A DNA stretch of 64,000 nt from Candidatus Vesicomyosocius okutanii (GTDB lineage Bacteria; Pseudomonadota; Gammaproteobacteria; PS1; Pseudothioglobaceae). The DNA is taken from the NCBI RefSeq assembly GCF_000010405.1, contig NC_009465.1, forward strand, positions 434,001-498,000, in the 5' to 3' direction. Positions within the stretch are counted from its first letter, which is position 1. Each line of letters starts with the position of its first letter. Made by a program: the position numbers and the translations under genes. The notes beneath the pieces are model-generated. The model ran no database searches, had not been told where the DNA came from, and saw only the letters and a list, made by a program, of their open reading frames with translations. Positions 48,789 through 59,432 of this stretch are shown here, in pieces.

Positions 48789-51700
48789 TTATTCTAAATT
48801 AGGTGATAGTAATTTTTCTGCTTGTTCTAACGAAATATTTTTACGTTTAGCGTAATTATTTAATTGTGATTGATTGATTTTTGCCACGCCAAAATATCTA
48901 GCATCAGGGTTCGCAAAATACCAACCGCTGACGCTAGCAGTTGGTAGCATGGCATACGAGCTGGTTAGTATCATGCCAGTGTTATTTTTAACGTCAAGTA
49001 GTGTCCATAGTTTTTCTTTTTCGCTGTGTTCAGGACAAGATGGATAGCCAGGAGCAGGGCGAATACCATCAAATTTTTCTTGGATGAATTGATTGTTGTC
49101 AAACCTCTCAAAACTATAACCCCAAAGCTTGGTGCGTAATTTAAAATGCATAAGTTCAGTAAAACCCTCTACTAGACGATCAGCTATGGCTTTAATCATG
49201 ATTGAGTTGTAATCGTCATGGTCAGCTTTAAATGTAGTAATTAATAATTCAATATTAATACCGGTAGTCACAGCGAAGGCACCCATATAATCATTAATAC
49301 CGCTGTCTTTTGAAGCAATAAAATCACTTAAACAAAAGTTTGGGGTGTTGCCTTTTTTGTCTAATTGTTGACGTAGATGGTTAAGGGTTATTATAACTTC
49401 GTTATTTTCATCATACAACTCAATGTCTTCATTGATACTATTAGCTGGAAAAATACCGATAACGGCATTAGCTGTGAGTAGTCTTTCATTAATTACTTTT
49501 TTAAATAAAACCTTAGCATCATTAAACAGTATACTAGCAGATTCACCTACAATCTCATCCGTTAAGATGTCAGGAAATTTACCGGTTAATTCCCAAGTTT
49601 GAAAAAATGGTACCCAGTCAATAAATTCGAAAATTTCAGCTAGATTATAATTTTTAAAAACATGAATACCTAATTTTTTAGGTTTAACAATAGAGTTAAA
49701 AGAAATATTAGGTCTATTAGCTCTGGCTTTTTCTAGAGAAATAAGTTTACTTTTACCTTTATTGATACGACGTTTACGTACATTTTCATAGTCGATCTTT
49801 GTGTCAATTAAAAGTTGCTGCTTAAGGGTTTTTGAGAGTAGGGCAGTTGCTACGCCAACGGATTTAGAAGCATCTTTTACATAAAAAACTCCATGGTCAT
49901 ATTCTGGCTCAATTTTTACGGCTGTATGTGCTTTAGAAGTGGTAGCACCTCCAATCATTAAAGGCAATTTAAGACCTTGACGGGTCATCTCTTTGGCGAC
50001 AAAAACCATTTCATCTAGTGATGGTGTGATTAACCCTGATAAACCGATAATATCTACATTCTCTTTTCTAGCAGTTTCAAGTATGGTTTCGGTAGGTACC
50101 ATTACTCCTAGATCAATAATTTTATAATTATTACAAGAAAGTACCACACTAACAATATTTTTACCAATATCGTGTACATCTCCTTTAACCGTTGCCATTA
50201 AAATTTTGCCTTGTGAGCTGGTAACACAATTTTCTTTTTCATTTTCTAAGAATGGATCTAAGTAAGCTACTGATTTTTTCATAACTCGAGCTGATTTCAC
50301 CACTTGGGGCAAGAACATTTTTCCAGCACTAAATAAATCACCTACTACATTCATGCCACTCATAAGTGGTCCTTCAATGACTAGAATAGGACGACCTAAT
50401 TTATCGAATGCTTCTTGAGTGTCTTTATTAATGTATGTAGTAATACCCTTGACTAAAGCATGTTCTAAACGTCTTTCTACTGCCCATGTGCGCCATTCTA
50501 GATTCTGTTTATTATTTTTTTGCTCGAATGTGTTAGAAAATTTTAAAGCTATATCAACCAAACGTTCGCCTGCTTGTTTGTTGATGTTTAATACAACATC
50601 TTCAACAGCTTTTTTAAGTTCTGGGTCAATATCATTATAAACCATTAATTGTCCTGCATTAACGATACCCATAGTCATGCCTGCTTTTACAGTATGATAT
50701 AAAAAAACTGAATGAATCGCTTCGCGTACGGTATTGTTGCCTCTAAATGAAAATGATACATTGGATACGCCACCAGATATTTTAGCGTAAGGTAGATTTT
50801 TTTTAATGGCGCGCGTTGCTTCAATAAAATCTATCCCGTAATTATTGTGTTCTTCAATACCTGTTGCTATCGCAAAAATATTAGGATCAAAAATAATATC
50901 TTCTGGTGGAAAATTAACGTTATTAACTAAAATATAATAGGCTTTTGTACAGATTTCAATTTTTCGAGCTTGTGTGTCTGCCTGACCAGATTCATCAAAT
51001 GCCATAACGATAATTGCTGCACCATAGCGTTTGCATAGACGGGCATATTGTATAAATTTAGTCTTACCTTCTTTAAGTGAAATAGAGTTGACAATAGGTT
51101 TTCCTTGTGTGCATTTAAGTCCAGCTTCGATAATTTCCCATTTAGAAGAATCCACTATTAGTGGCACTTTAGCAATATCAGGTTCTGAGGCGATTAGATT
51201 TATAAAGCGGATCATGGCAGTTTTGCCATCAAGCATACCTTCATCCATATTAATATCAATCATTTGTGCGCCTTCCTCTACTTGTGTGCGGCAAATATCC
51301 AACGCCTTTTCATATTCCTGGTTAAGAATAAGGCGTTTAAATTTAGCTGAACCTGTGATATTAGCGCGCTCACCAATATTTACAAAAAGTGAATCGTTAC
51401 CAATATTAAAAGCTTCAAGCGCTGATAAGCGACATTCTGGTTTAATAGTAGGAATCTTTCTAGGAGGTATTCTATTAATTGAGTCAGCAATTGCTCTAAT
51501 ATGATCAGGTGTTGATCCGCAACAACCACCTAGTATATTTACTAAACCTGATCTTGCCCATTCACTAACTTGTTCACTCATGGTTAGAGCATTTAAATCA
51601 TATTCTCCAAATTCATTGGGTAGTCCAGCGTTTGGATGAGCTGATACATAGGTATCAGCTACGCGTGACATTTCAGCCACGTATTGGCGTAATAAATCAG

Positions 51701-52442
51701 GTCCTAGTGCACAATTAAGCCCAATAGAGATTGGTTTAGCGTGACGCAATGAGTTATAAAAAGCCTCAGTCATTTGTCCAGATAGGGTACGACCAGAAGC
51801 ATCAGTAATGGTCCCAGAAATCATAATAGGTAACTCAATACCATCGTCTTCAAAGACCTGTTCAATCGCAAAGATAGCAGCTTTGGCATTGAGTGTATCA
51901 AAAATGGTTTCAATCAAAATAATATCTACCCCGCCTTTAATCAAGCCACGAGTGGATTCTATATAAACATCAACCAACTCATCAAAGGTAATATTTCTAA
52001 ACCCAGGATCATTTACATCTGGTGAGAGAGAACAAGTGCGTGAAGTTGGACCAATAACACCAGCAACAAATCTTGGTTTTTTAGTATTTGAAAACTCATC
52101 TGCTGCTTGACGTGCAATTTTAGCACTTTTAAGGTTAATTTCATAGGCTAATTTTTCCATTTTATAATCAGACATAGAAGTGCGAGTAGCATTAAAAGTA
52201 TTAGTTTCAATAATATCAGCACCGACCTTCAAATAATCTTTATGAATATTCTTGATAATCTGAGGCTGGGTAAGTGAGAGTAAATCATTATTACCTTGAA
52301 CTAAGACATGCCAATCTTTAAAACGATCACCACGATACTCTTGCTCGGTTAATTTGTGTTGTTGAATCATGGTTCCCATAGCACCATCAAGTACTAAAAT
52401 TCTTTTATTTAAAAGGGATTTTAATATTTGTTTTATATTCAT
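48789..52442 (-). CDS. metH: Cobalamin-dependent methionine synthase
   Basis: Transfers methyl from methyltetrahydrofolate to homocysteine through B12. From the ATG at 52442 ([11 protein letters not shown]) the protein has 1217 residues, near the 1227 of E. coli. All four modules are visible. The homocysteine domain has zinc cysteines in GLNCALGP and [10 protein letters not shown]. The pterin domain follows ([25 protein letters not shown]). The cobalamin domain has [12 protein letters not shown] with the cobalt-ligand histidine. The activation domain ends with [15 protein letters not shown] and [13 protein letters not shown]. It needs supplied or synthesised B12. It converges on nusB and stands alone. 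Confidence 0.97.
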   Translation of the reverse strand: MNIKQILKSLLNKRILVLDGAMGTMIQQHKLTEQEYRGDRFKDWHVLVQGNNDLLSLTQPQIIKNIHKDYLKVGADIIETNTFNATRTSMSDYKMEKLAYEINLKSAKIARQAADEFSNTKKPRFVAGVIGPTSRTCSLSPDVNDPGFRNITFDELVDVYIESTRGLIKGGVDIILIETIFDTLNAKAAIFAIEQVFEDDGIELPIMISGTITDASGRTLSGQMTEAFYNSLRHAKPISIGLNCALGPDLLRQYVAEMSRVADTYVSAHPNAGLPNEFGEYDLNALTMSEQVSEWARSGLVNILGGCCGSTPDHIRAIADSINRIPPRKIPTIKPECRLSALEAFNIGNDSLFVNIGERANITGSAKFKRLILNQEYEKALDICRTQVEEGAQMIDINMDEGMLDGKTAMIRFINLIASEPDIAKVPLIVDSSKWEIIEAGLKCTQGKPIVNSISLKEGKTKFIQYARLCKRYGAAIIVMAFDESGQADTQARKIEICTKAYYILVNNVNFPPEDIIFDPNIFAIATGIEEHNNYGIDFIEATRAIKKNLPYAKISGGVSNVSFSFRGNNTVREAIHSVFLYHTVKAGMTMGIVNAGQLMVYNDIDPELKKAVEDVVLNINKQAGERLVDIALKFSNTFEQKNNKQNLEWRTWAVERRLEHALVKGITTYINKDTQEAFDKLGRPILVIEGPLMSGMNVVGDLFSAGKMFLPQVVKSARVMKKSVAYLDPFLENEKENCVTSSQGKILMATVKGDVHDIGKNIVSVVLSCNNYKIIDLGVMVPTETILETARKENVDIIGLSGLITPSLDEMVFVAKEMTRQGLKLPLMIGGATTSKAHTAVKIEPEYDHGVFYVKDASKSVGVATALLSKTLKQQLLIDTKIDYENVRKRRINKGKSKLISLEKARANRPNISFNSIVKPKKLGIHVFKNYNLAEIFEFIDWVPFFQTWELTGKFPDILTDEIVGESASILFNDAKVLFKKVINERLLTANAVIGIFPANSINEDIELYDENNEVIITLNHLRQQLDKKGNTPNFCLSDFIASKDSGINDYMGAFAVTTGINIELLITTFKADHDDYNSIMIKAIADRLVEGFTELMHFKLRTKLWGYSFERFDNNQFIQEKFDGIRPAPGYPSCPEHSEKEKLWTLLDVKNNTGMILTSSYAMLPTASVSGWYFANPDARYFGVAKINQSQLNNYAKRKNISLEQAEKLLSPNLE

Positions 52443-52716
52443 AATTAGCATTATACAAGTATATAACAAGTTCTAATTTGCAATAAATGGCAAGGGCCAT
52501 AGTGAAAAAATATTATTATTTGAATTGTTGATTGTAAGTTTAAATATAACTATATTTTTAGGCTTTAATAGCCATGACTTTGATTACAAGAATAACGATT
52601 AGCTAGTTTGGACACCGCATATTAAGCAATAAAGTAGTTTATAATTATATTGGATCTTTATTCATGTAATTAATATTTTTAAGTATTAGTTTTGTTTAGG
52701 TGTTAATATATTATTA

Positions 52717-52725
52717 TGTTATAAT
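52717..52725 (+). promoter_or_regulatory. Extended -10 promoter of the sulfur-globule-like gene
   Basis: TGTTATAAT is a perfect extended -10 (TGn TATAAT) about 33 bases before the ATG at 52758. A GGAG ribosome-binding site follows, eight bases from the start. No convincing -35 is seen, which is usual for extended -10 promoters. Confidence 0.55.
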
Positions 52726-52757
52726 ATACTTTAATTTGATTAAATGGAGATGTAACA

Positions 52758-53144
52758 ATGAAAAGTTTTTTTACAATAGCCTTATTAACGTTTACTATAA
52801 GTGTGAATGCATTTTGGGGTGGTAATAATTCCCATTGGAGAAATGGTTACCAAGAAGATAACGGTATATTTGGTTATAATCCGTATGACTTTTGGGATCC
52901 TCGTTGGTATGCAGAAGAAATGGGTAATATGTTTGATGAATTTGATGATAATGGCTGGAACAACAACTATAATGGTTATGGGCGTAATGGTTATGGGCGT
53001 AATGGTTATGGGCGTAATGGTTATGGGCGTAATGGTTATGGGCGTAATGGTTATGGTTTTGCTCCAAATGGTTATGTAAATACCCCATGGGGACCTGGTA
53101 TTGCGCCTAAAGTTACTAAACCAGTAGTACCAACAGTTAAGTAA
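52758..53144 (+). CDS. Probable sulfur globule protein-like, secreted, repeat-rich
   Basis: A 128-residue secreted protein with a signal peptide (MKSFFTIALLTFTISVNA). The mature part is rich in Gly, Asn, Tyr and Trp. An aromatic/acidic segment, DFWDPRWYAEEMGNMFDEFDD, is followed by five identical NGYGR repeats and the tail YVNTPWGPGIAP. Small, secreted, glycine- and tyrosine-rich repetitive proteins form the envelope of periplasmic sulfur globules in purple sulfur bacteria, and similar genes are known from sulfur-oxidising gammaproteobacteria. The assignment is by composition and layout, not by catalytic motif. Promoter, RBS and terminator are all strong, so it is probably monocistronic and highly expressed. 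Confidence 0.6.
   Translation: MKSFFTIALLTFTISVNAFWGGNNSHWRNGYQEDNGIFGYNPYDFWDPRWYAEEMGNMFDEFDDNGWNNNYNGYGRNGYGRNGYGRNGYGRNGYGRNGYGFAPNGYVNTPWGPGIAPKVTKPVVPTVK
52971..53057 (+). repeat. 15-bp tandem repeat, five perfect copies plus partial
   Basis: The unit AATGGTTATGGGCGT is repeated five times without change (52971-53045), followed by 12 bases of a sixth. It encodes Asn-Gly-Tyr-Gly-Arg in the sulfur-globule-like protein. The identity of all copies indicates recent expansion or strong homogenisation. The open frames seen in the other five frames here are by-products of the repeat. Confidence 0.95.
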
Positions 53145-53162
53145 TATTGAATTATGATTCAT

Positions 53163-53190
53163 AAAAAACCAGCACTAGTGCTGGTTTTTT
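53163..53190. terminator. Bidirectional terminator between the sulfur-globule-like gene and ssb
   Basis: AAAAAACCAGCAC (53163-53175) and GTGCTGGTTTTTT (53178-53190) form a perfect 13-base stem with a two-base centre. It has A and T tracts on both sides and lies between convergent genes, so it can serve both strands. Confidence 0.93.
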
Positions 53191-53207
53191 ATTGCCTATT
53201 CCCGTTT

Positions 53208-53705
53208 CTAAAAGGGAATGTCATCATCAAATTCAGAATTATCAATAGGTGTGATAGGTTCTGATACTGACGGTACTGTCTTTTGTTGTGATGTAAATGT
53301 AGAAGAAGGAGGTGATGATTGTTGAGGTTGGAGTGTATTATTCATATCATCATCATTATCGCGACGATCTAACATTTGTAATGTGCCATTTAAACCAGAT
53401 ACAACTATTTCAGTTGTATAGCGATCAGTACCAGTTTTGTCTTGCCATTTTCGAGTTTTTAATTTACCTTCAATGTAAATTTTAGAACCTTTGTGTAGAT
53501 ATTGACTAGCAATATCAGCTAATTTTCCAAATAAACTAACTCTGTGCCACTCAGTTCTATCAACTTTTTGCCCTGTATTTTTATCTATCCATCTTTCATT
53601 AGTTGCAACAGATAAATTAGCTACTGATCTACCATCAGAGATGTATTTTAATTCTATATTTTGACCTACATTACCTATTAAAATTACTTTGTTGATTCCT
53701 AACAT
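53208..53705 (-). CDS. ssb: Single-stranded DNA-binding protein
   Basis: OB-fold protein for replication and repair, 165 residues. The N-terminal [19 protein letters not shown] and [14 protein letters not shown] are typical. A low-complexity linker rich in Gln, Ser and Thr leads to the protein-interaction tip FDDDIPF. GGAG eight bases before the ATG supports the start. The upstream MFS gene ends 14 bases away, so the two may be co-transcribed. Confidence 0.97.
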   Translation of the reverse strand: MLGINKVILIGNVGQNIELKYISDGRSVANLSVATNERWIDKNTGQKVDRTEWHRVSLFGKLADIASQYLHKGSKIYIEGKLKTRKWQDKTGTDRYTTEIVVSGLNGTLQMLDRRDNDDDMNNTLQPQQSSPPSSTFTSQQKTVPSVSEPITPIDNSEFDDDIPF

Positions 53706-53719
53706 TTTTTTTGCTCCAA

Positions 53720-54895
53720 TTAATTTTTTGCTGTTTGTTTAATGGGTGTTTTTTGCTTTGTTATAAGTATGATTATCCACCAAATAATTGCAATAAATGT
53801 AGTAAACAAGAATACACTATTTAGATTAAATATGTTGTAAATACGACCACCAGAAATTCCTCCAACAAACACACCTAAAAATTGTGATGTAGAATACAAA
53901 CCCATAGCCAGACCACGTTTATCAGCACTTGCTCCTGAGGCTATGAGTGAAGGTAGAATAGCTTCTAACGCATTAAAAGCAATAAAAAATAAAGTTAGGA
54001 GGATCAAAAATGAAGTGTATGTGAGTTCTGTTTGATAAAACAGAACTTGGCTAATAATCAATAGTGTGATAGCACTTAAAAACACAGGCTTAATTTTTTT
54101 ATGTTTGGAAGCCAAGATTACCATTGGTAACATACCAATAAAAGATAACATGATAATAGGTAGATATATTTGCCAACTATCTTTAATGTCAATAATATTG
54201 TTTTCTTTTAAAACAATTGGCATGGCAATAAAAGCACAAGTTAAAATTAAATGTAGTGCAAAAATGCTGAAATCTAGTCGTAGTAAATCAATATTGAGTA
54301 CTTTTTTAATGCTTACAATTGACAAAGCATATTGTTCTTTAGGTTTAATGTCTGGCATGGTAGTAACAATAATCAAAGCAATAATAGAAAGCAAAGCAAT
54401 AACCCAAAATAAACCAGAGATACCTAATTTAGCACTAATAATAGGGCCTAGTAATAAGGCTAGCATAAAGGCTATGCCTATTTGTACACCCACAAAAGCA
54501 TTGGCTTTAGAACGTTGATTTTCGCTAATAAAATCTGCTAAAAATGCCATCAGTACTGCTGAAATAGCACCTGAACCTTGTAAGGCTCTACCAATAACAA
54601 TACCTATGATATCTGTTGAATTAGCAACCACGATACTACCAATAAAAAAGATAATAAGACCAATAGTTAACATGGATTTTCTACCATACTTGTCTGATAA
54701 ATAACCAAATGGGATTTGCAATAATGCTTGAGTTAAACCATAAATACCAATAGCTAAACCTATTAAGTAAGGTGTAGTATTGGTGTATTTACTAGCATAG
54801 ACTGAAAATATAGGAAAAATCATAAACAAGCCTAACATACGTGTGGTCATGATTAAAGAAATTTTAAACGCGAAAACTCTTTCTTGTTTATTCAT
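53720..54895 (-). CDS. MFS transporter
   Basis: A 391-residue protein with 12 predicted membrane helices. Loop 2-3 carries the MFS motif [14 protein letters not shown]; helix 4 has [20 protein letters not shown] and helix 5 [15 protein letters not shown]. Closest in layout to drug/H+ antiporters found next to ssb in many gammaproteobacteria; the substrate cannot be inferred. It is placed between bamD and ssb on the minus strand. Confidence 0.85.
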   Translation of the reverse strand: MNKQERVFAFKISLIMTTRMLGLFMIFPIFSVYASKYTNTTPYLIGLAIGIYGLTQALLQIPFGYLSDKYGRKSMLTIGLIIFFIGSIVVANSTDIIGIVIGRALQGSGAISAVLMAFLADFISENQRSKANAFVGVQIGIAFMLALLLGPIISAKLGISGLFWVIALLSIIALIIVTTMPDIKPKEQYALSIVSIKKVLNIDLLRLDFSIFALHLILTCAFIAMPIVLKENNIIDIKDSWQIYLPIIMLSFIGMLPMVILASKHKKIKPVFLSAITLLIISQVLFYQTELTYTSFLILLTLFFIAFNALEAILPSLIASGASADKRGLAMGLYSTSQFLGVFVGGISGGRIYNIFNLNSVFLFTTFIAIIWWIIILITKQKTPIKQTAKN

Positions 54896-54913
54896 CTAAA
54901 TAGGTTAAGAACC

Positions 54914-55693
54914 TTAGTTCTTCAAAGAATAATAGGGTGTATACCAAGGATAATTTTTTTCTAGTACTCGACGTGTATCTTTTGCTAGCGTACCTGCGTT
55001 AATAGCATCATAATTGGTTGCCATTAAATGTAGTGCTGCAGGAACTGAGGGCGTATTTTGATATTTTTCAACGATAAACTTAGTGCGGTTAATAGCAGCA
55101 ATATTAGCCCCTTTTTTGGTGTAGTAAATAGCTATGAACAACTCATGTCTTGATAAAATATTTCTAAGTGCAACTAGACGTGTTATAGTGTCTTCAGTAT
55201 ACTTAGTTTTTGGGAATTTATCAATCAATGCTAGATAGTAGTTAAAGGCGTTACGTACTGAATTAACACTACGTTGGGCACTATCAGTAAAGTAGTCATC
55301 TAAAAATGAACGGGATTTGTCTTGTGAAATAACACCCCGTAAATAATAAGCATATGGAGTTGAAAAATGCTCTGGATAAAATTTAATATAATTATTTAAA
55401 TGATAAATTGCTTGGTCATAGTCTTTGTTTTTATACAATGCATAGGCAATTTCTAACTTAGACTGTAGTGCATATTTTGAGCCAGGATAAGTAGCTTGTA
55501 GTTGTTCAAAAAGTTTGATAGCTTTATTTGTTAATCCTAATGATTCTTGTTCTTTAGCTTGAGTAAAGAATGTCTTTGGCGACCAGCCTTTAGTAATAGA
55601 TTCTATTTTAATTTCTTTTTGCCAGGAGCAGCCATTAAGTAATAATACTAAAAAGGGTAGAATGATGAATAATTTTTTCATAATTAAATGCAT
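54914..55693 (-). CDS. bamD: Outer membrane protein assembly factor BamD
   Basis: Lipoprotein of the BAM complex that inserts outer-membrane proteins. The N-terminus is a lipoprotein signal with lipobox LLNGC. Five TPR-like motifs follow, beginning with FFTQAKEQESLGLTNKAIKLFEQL and including YPGSKYALQSKLEIAYALYK and SAQRSVNSVRNAFNYYLALIDKFPKTKY. The ATG at 55693 is used, but the ATG at 55681 (MKKLF) is an equally good start. 259 residues compare with 245 in E. coli. It is divergent from spoT with an 85-base spacer. Confidence 0.94.
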   Translation of the reverse strand: MHLIMKKLFIILPFLVLLLNGCSWQKEIKIESITKGWSPKTFFTQAKEQESLGLTNKAIKLFEQLQATYPGSKYALQSKLEIAYALYKNKDYDQAIYHLNNYIKFYPEHFSTPYAYYLRGVISQDKSRSFLDDYFTDSAQRSVNSVRNAFNYYLALIDKFPKTKYTEDTITRLVALRNILSRHELFIAIYYTKKGANIAAINRTKFIVEKYQNTPSVPAALHLMATNYDAINAGTLAKDTRRVLEKNYPWYTPYYSLKN

Positions 55694-55778
55694 TATTTAT
55701 TACAGATATGTGAAGAATTATACTGGTGTAGTTGCATTATAATAGTAAATATTTTTACTTCAATTTAACTCTTATTGA

Positions 55779-57881
55779 ATGAAATTACCTGATAAAAGGA
55801 TCCTGATAAGCGAGCTATGTAATACACTAGAAAACTATATGTCTAAAAAACAGGTTGAAGGTGTTTACCAGGCTTATATTGTTGCGGCGACAGCACATAA
55901 TGGTCAATACAGACAGTCAGGTGAAGCTTATGTATTCCATCCTATATCAGTTGCTATGATTTTAGCAGAGTTAAAGCTGGACTACTGTTGTATTGTTGCG
56001 GCAATATTACATGATTGTATTGAGGATACTTCAGTTACTTATGAGCAAATTAAACGTGATTTTGGTGATGAAATTGCACATATTGTGGAAGGTCTATCTA
56101 AGCTAACTGGGTTTGAATTTCATTCAAATACAGATAAGCAAGCACAAAATTTTAGAAAGTTACTGTTGGCTATGAGTGGTGATATGCGAGTTATAGTAAT
56201 CAAACTAGCAGATCGTTTACATAACATGCAAACACTTGGTTCTATGAACAGAGACAAACAACTTAGAATTGCCAAAGAAACGGTAGAAATACATGCACCC
56301 ATTGCACGTCGTTTAGATCTTAACAGTATTAGAGTTAAGTTGGATAATTTGTGCTTTGCTATTATTTATCCATTTCGTAATAGAGTTCTAGTGAGTCAAA
56401 TTAAAAAACAATGTGGTAATCGCAAGAAAATTATTAATCATATTGAGAATGAAATAAAGAGCCGATTAAATCAAGAAGGCTTGCCAAACGTTGAAATTAA
56501 TGGTCGTAGAAAACAACCTTGTAGTATTTATAGAAAAATGAAAATCAAACATTTGAAGTTCTCTCAAGTATTGGATATGTATGCACTTAGGGTTATTGTC
56601 GCTGATGTTGCGCAATGTTATCAATCCTTAGGTATTATTCATAATTTGTACAAACCATTACCAGGTAAGTTTAAAGACTACATAGCATTACCAAAATCAA
56701 ACGGTTATCAGTCGTTACACACGGTATTATTTGGTTCTAATAAAATTTTTATTGAAGTGCAAATTCGTTCATCTGATATGCATTTTATTTCAGAATATGG
56801 CATTGCTGCACATTGGTATTATAAAAGTGGTTCTAACCATAAATCAGCATTGGCTAATAACTGGTTGGGGTCACTACTAGATATTCAACAAAATTCAGGT
56901 ACTTCTATTGAGTTTTTAGAAGAAACTAAGGCAGATTTATTTCCTTCTGAGGTATTTGTTTTTACTCCTGAAGGTGATATTATTCAATTACCTTATAAAT
57001 CGACTGTGCTTGACTTTGCCTACATGGTACATACTAGTATCGGTAATCATACTCTTAGAGCTAAAATTGATCAAGTTGTTACACCTATTTCTACTGAATT
57101 AAAATCAGGACAGACTATTGAAATTATTACCGATGATAAAGCCACTCCTAGATCTTCTTGGTTACAAATTGTTGTTACTATAAAAGCTAGATCTTCAATT
57201 AAAGCATATCTTAAGAATGAGTCAGCCTCTGAATTAATTCAGTTAGGAGAGTATTTATTAACCAATGCACTTGATTATCAAAATATAGATACAGATAATA
57301 TTGACGAGGTTCAATGGATAAAATGTATTAAAGCGTTACATTGTAATTCTAAAGAAGACATGTACATGAAAATTGGACTCTCTGAGATTTTAGTATCAGT
57401 TGCACTTAACAAGTTGCAAGGAGATAATATCAAGAATACAATTCAAAAGATTAGTATTTATAAGACTCAAGGAAAAGCCATTAGTTTTGCTTCTTGTTGT
57501 CATCCTATTCCTGGCGATAAAGTAGCTGGTGTTTTAACCACTTCTAAAGGTATGGTGGTACATAGACTGATTTGTGCTAATTTAGCTCGTGCTAAAAGTA
57601 AAAATGCCCAATGGCTTAACATTGATTGGCAGGCTAATGAGGATGAGGAATTTAAAGCAATGATTGACGTGGATGTTGCTAATCAAAGAGGTACACTCGC
57701 TTCTATTACCAGTGTTATTTCAAAGATGAAAATTAATATTGAGTTTTTAGAGATTCAAGAAAAAAACAATACTATCAAATCACTTAATATAGTGATTAGT
57801 GTTGCAAATTTTAGTCAATTAAATCAAGTATTCGTACAACTAAAGACGTTAAAATTTGTTAGAGAAGTTAGCAGGATGTGA
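55779..57881 (+). CDS. spoT: Bifunctional (p)ppGpp synthetase/hydrolase SpoT
   Basis: RelA/SpoT homologue of 700 residues (E. coli SpoT 702). The HD hydrolase domain keeps its motifs (YVFHPISVA, AAILHDCIEDT, KLADRLHNMQTL). The synthetase domain has FKDYIALPKSNGYQSLHT and QIRSSDMHFISEYGIAAHW. TGS (VFTPEGDIIQLPYKSTVLDFAY) and C-terminal ACT domains follow. With an intact HD site it can both make and degrade (p)ppGpp. The usual upstream rpoZ is not here. Confidence 0.95.
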   Translation: MKLPDKRILISELCNTLENYMSKKQVEGVYQAYIVAATAHNGQYRQSGEAYVFHPISVAMILAELKLDYCCIVAAILHDCIEDTSVTYEQIKRDFGDEIAHIVEGLSKLTGFEFHSNTDKQAQNFRKLLLAMSGDMRVIVIKLADRLHNMQTLGSMNRDKQLRIAKETVEIHAPIARRLDLNSIRVKLDNLCFAIIYPFRNRVLVSQIKKQCGNRKKIINHIENEIKSRLNQEGLPNVEINGRRKQPCSIYRKMKIKHLKFSQVLDMYALRVIVADVAQCYQSLGIIHNLYKPLPGKFKDYIALPKSNGYQSLHTVLFGSNKIFIEVQIRSSDMHFISEYGIAAHWYYKSGSNHKSALANNWLGSLLDIQQNSGTSIEFLEETKADLFPSEVFVFTPEGDIIQLPYKSTVLDFAYMVHTSIGNHTLRAKIDQVVTPISTELKSGQTIEIITDDKATPRSSWLQIVVTIKARSSIKAYLKNESASELIQLGEYLLTNALDYQNIDTDNIDEVQWIKCIKALHCNSKEDMYMKIGLSEILVSVALNKLQGDNIKNTIQKISIYKTQGKAISFASCCHPIPGDKVAGVLTTSKGMVVHRLICANLARAKSKNAQWLNIDWQANEDEEFKAMIDVDVANQRGTLASITSVISKMKINIEFLEIQEKNNTIKSLNIVISVANFSQLNQVFVQLKTLKFVREVSRM

Positions 57882-57955
57882 TTAGAAAAACTACTAAATT
57901 TATACATAGTAAACCTTAGTTTGGTTAAAATTCAATTTTAACTCAAGGGATTTTT

Positions 57956-58150
57956 ATGAACTGGACAGATTCTTTAGATATTGCAATAGCCTTGAATGAT
58001 GCCTATCCAAAAATTAATCCTTGTATTGTTAACTTTGTTGATCTTAGACAAATGGTGATTGCACTAAATGAATTCGATGATGATGTAAATAAATCAGGTG
58101 AAAAAATTCTTGAGGTTATTCAAATGAACTGGATAGAAGAAAGGGAATGA
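57956..58150 (+). CDS. iscX: Fe-S cluster assembly protein IscX
   Basis: A 64-residue acidic protein (E. coli IscX 66) with MNWTDSLDIAIALNDAYP, VNFVDLRQMVIALNEFDDD and the end ILEVIQMNWIEER. It binds IscS and iron in the Isc pathway. AAGGGA lies seven bases upstream of the ATG. The stop overlaps the tolB start by four bases, an unusual linkage, as iscX usually ends the isc operon. Confidence 0.93.
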   Translation: MNWTDSLDIAIALNDAYPKINPCIVNFVDLRQMVIALNEFDDDVNKSGEKILEVIQMNWIEERE

Positions 58151-59421
58151 AACAATTTATTGTTTTTATTTTATCACTTTATACAACCCTTTCTTGGGCA
58201 GTATTAGAAGTCACTATTTTCAAACAGGAGGAAAATACTTTTCCTATTGTTATTTCTGATTTTTTTGTTGTGGGTGATGCAAGCCAAGGCAAAGTTATTG
58301 CAGATATTATGCGTAATAATTTTAATCGTTCAGGCGAATTTAGTGTTGTTAATGCAAATTATATCATTAGAAGTAAACCTAGTTTTGATAAATGGAAGGC
58401 AAAAAAAATTGAAGCTATTGTACTGGGTAAGTTAGAAAAGATTAGTAAAAAAATCTTTAATGTTGAGATTGAATTACTGGATGTTTATTCTAAGAAAACA
58501 CTCTATAAAGATATATTTACCGTACATAATAGTGGTATCAGAAGAATTGCCCATTATTTATCTGATCAAATTTATCATGCTTTACTAGGTAAAAGAGGAT
58601 TTTTTAATACACGTCTAGCCTATATTACTGTTATTAATAAAGACAAAGGTGAACGTGAATATCGCTTAGAGATATCAGATTCTGATGCTCAAAATCCACA
58701 AACTATCTTAAAATCTAGAGAACCCCTTTTGTCTCCTGTTTGGTCTCCTAAACAGGATAAGATTGCTTATGTATCTTTTAAAAACTCTCGTTCAGAGGTA
58801 TTCATTCAATACCCATTTATACGTAGGAAAATACAAAAACTGCCTTATTTTGATGGCATTGCTTCATCACCTTCTTGGCATCCGAATGGTGAAATCCTCT
58901 TACTTACATTATCTAAAAATGGTAACAAAGATATTTACTCCTATCAGTTATCCTCCAAAAAACTAACACGACTAACTATAGATATGGGAATTGATACTGA
59001 AGCAAGCTATTCACCAGATGGTAATAAAATTATATTTACCTCTAACCGTTCTGGACAAGTACAAGTTTATATTAAAGATTTAAAAACTAATAAAATTAAT
59101 AGAGCAACTTTTAAAGGCAGATATAATGCCCAAGCCGTTTTTTCACCTGATGGTAAAAGCTTGATTATGGTACATAAGATAGATCAAGATTATCGTATCG
59201 CTTTACTAGATATTGCTACTAAAGACTTGAAAGTCATGACTAATAATCAACTTGATGAGTCTCCATTCTTTTCGCCAAATGGAGATATGATTATCTTTGC
59301 TACTAACCAAGGTGGTTTTGGAGTACTTTCTGTGGTTTCAATATGGGGGCGTCAAATTTTCGAGTTAACTAGTAAAGTGGGAGAAGTTAGAGAACCAAAT
59401 TGGTCACATTATTTAAAATAG
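58147..59421 (+). CDS. tolB: Tol-Pal system periplasmic protein TolB
   Basis: Periplasmic beta-propeller protein of the Tol-Pal envelope system. The 424-residue precursor has a signal peptide (residues 1-19). The amino-terminal domain (about 20-150) is followed by WD40-like PD40 repeats with SPVWSPKQDKIAYVSF, SSPSWHPNGEILLLTL, EASYSPDGNKIIFTSNRSG and AVFSPDGKSLIMV. It ends EPNWSHYLK. tolQ, tolR and tolA, normally upstream, are not present; iscX takes that place. Confidence 0.95.
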   Translation: MKQFIVFILSLYTTLSWAVLEVTIFKQEENTFPIVISDFFVVGDASQGKVIADIMRNNFNRSGEFSVVNANYIIRSKPSFDKWKAKKIEAIVLGKLEKISKKIFNVEIELLDVYSKKTLYKDIFTVHNSGIRRIAHYLSDQIYHALLGKRGFFNTRLAYITVINKDKGEREYRLEISDSDAQNPQTILKSREPLLSPVWSPKQDKIAYVSFKNSRSEVFIQYPFIRRKIQKLPYFDGIASSPSWHPNGEILLLTLSKNGNKDIYSYQLSSKKLTRLTIDMGIDTEASYSPDGNKIIFTSNRSGQVQVYIKDLKTNKINRATFKGRYNAQAVFSPDGKSLIMVHKIDQDYRIALLDIATKDLKVMTNNQLDESPFFSPNGDMIIFATNQGGFGVLSVVSIWGRQIFELTSKVGEVREPNWSHYLK

Positions 59422-59432
59422 GAGCCGTTAAA

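Noticed and set aside
52971..53057. Tandem repeat as a CRISPR array
   Set aside because: The 15-base units are directly adjacent without spacers and encode a repeated peptide in an open frame.
52785..53162. Long open frames opposite and in other frames of the sulfur-globule-like gene
   Set aside because: They arise from the 15-base repeat, whose period is a multiple of three and keeps every frame open; they have no ribosome-binding site or family similarity.
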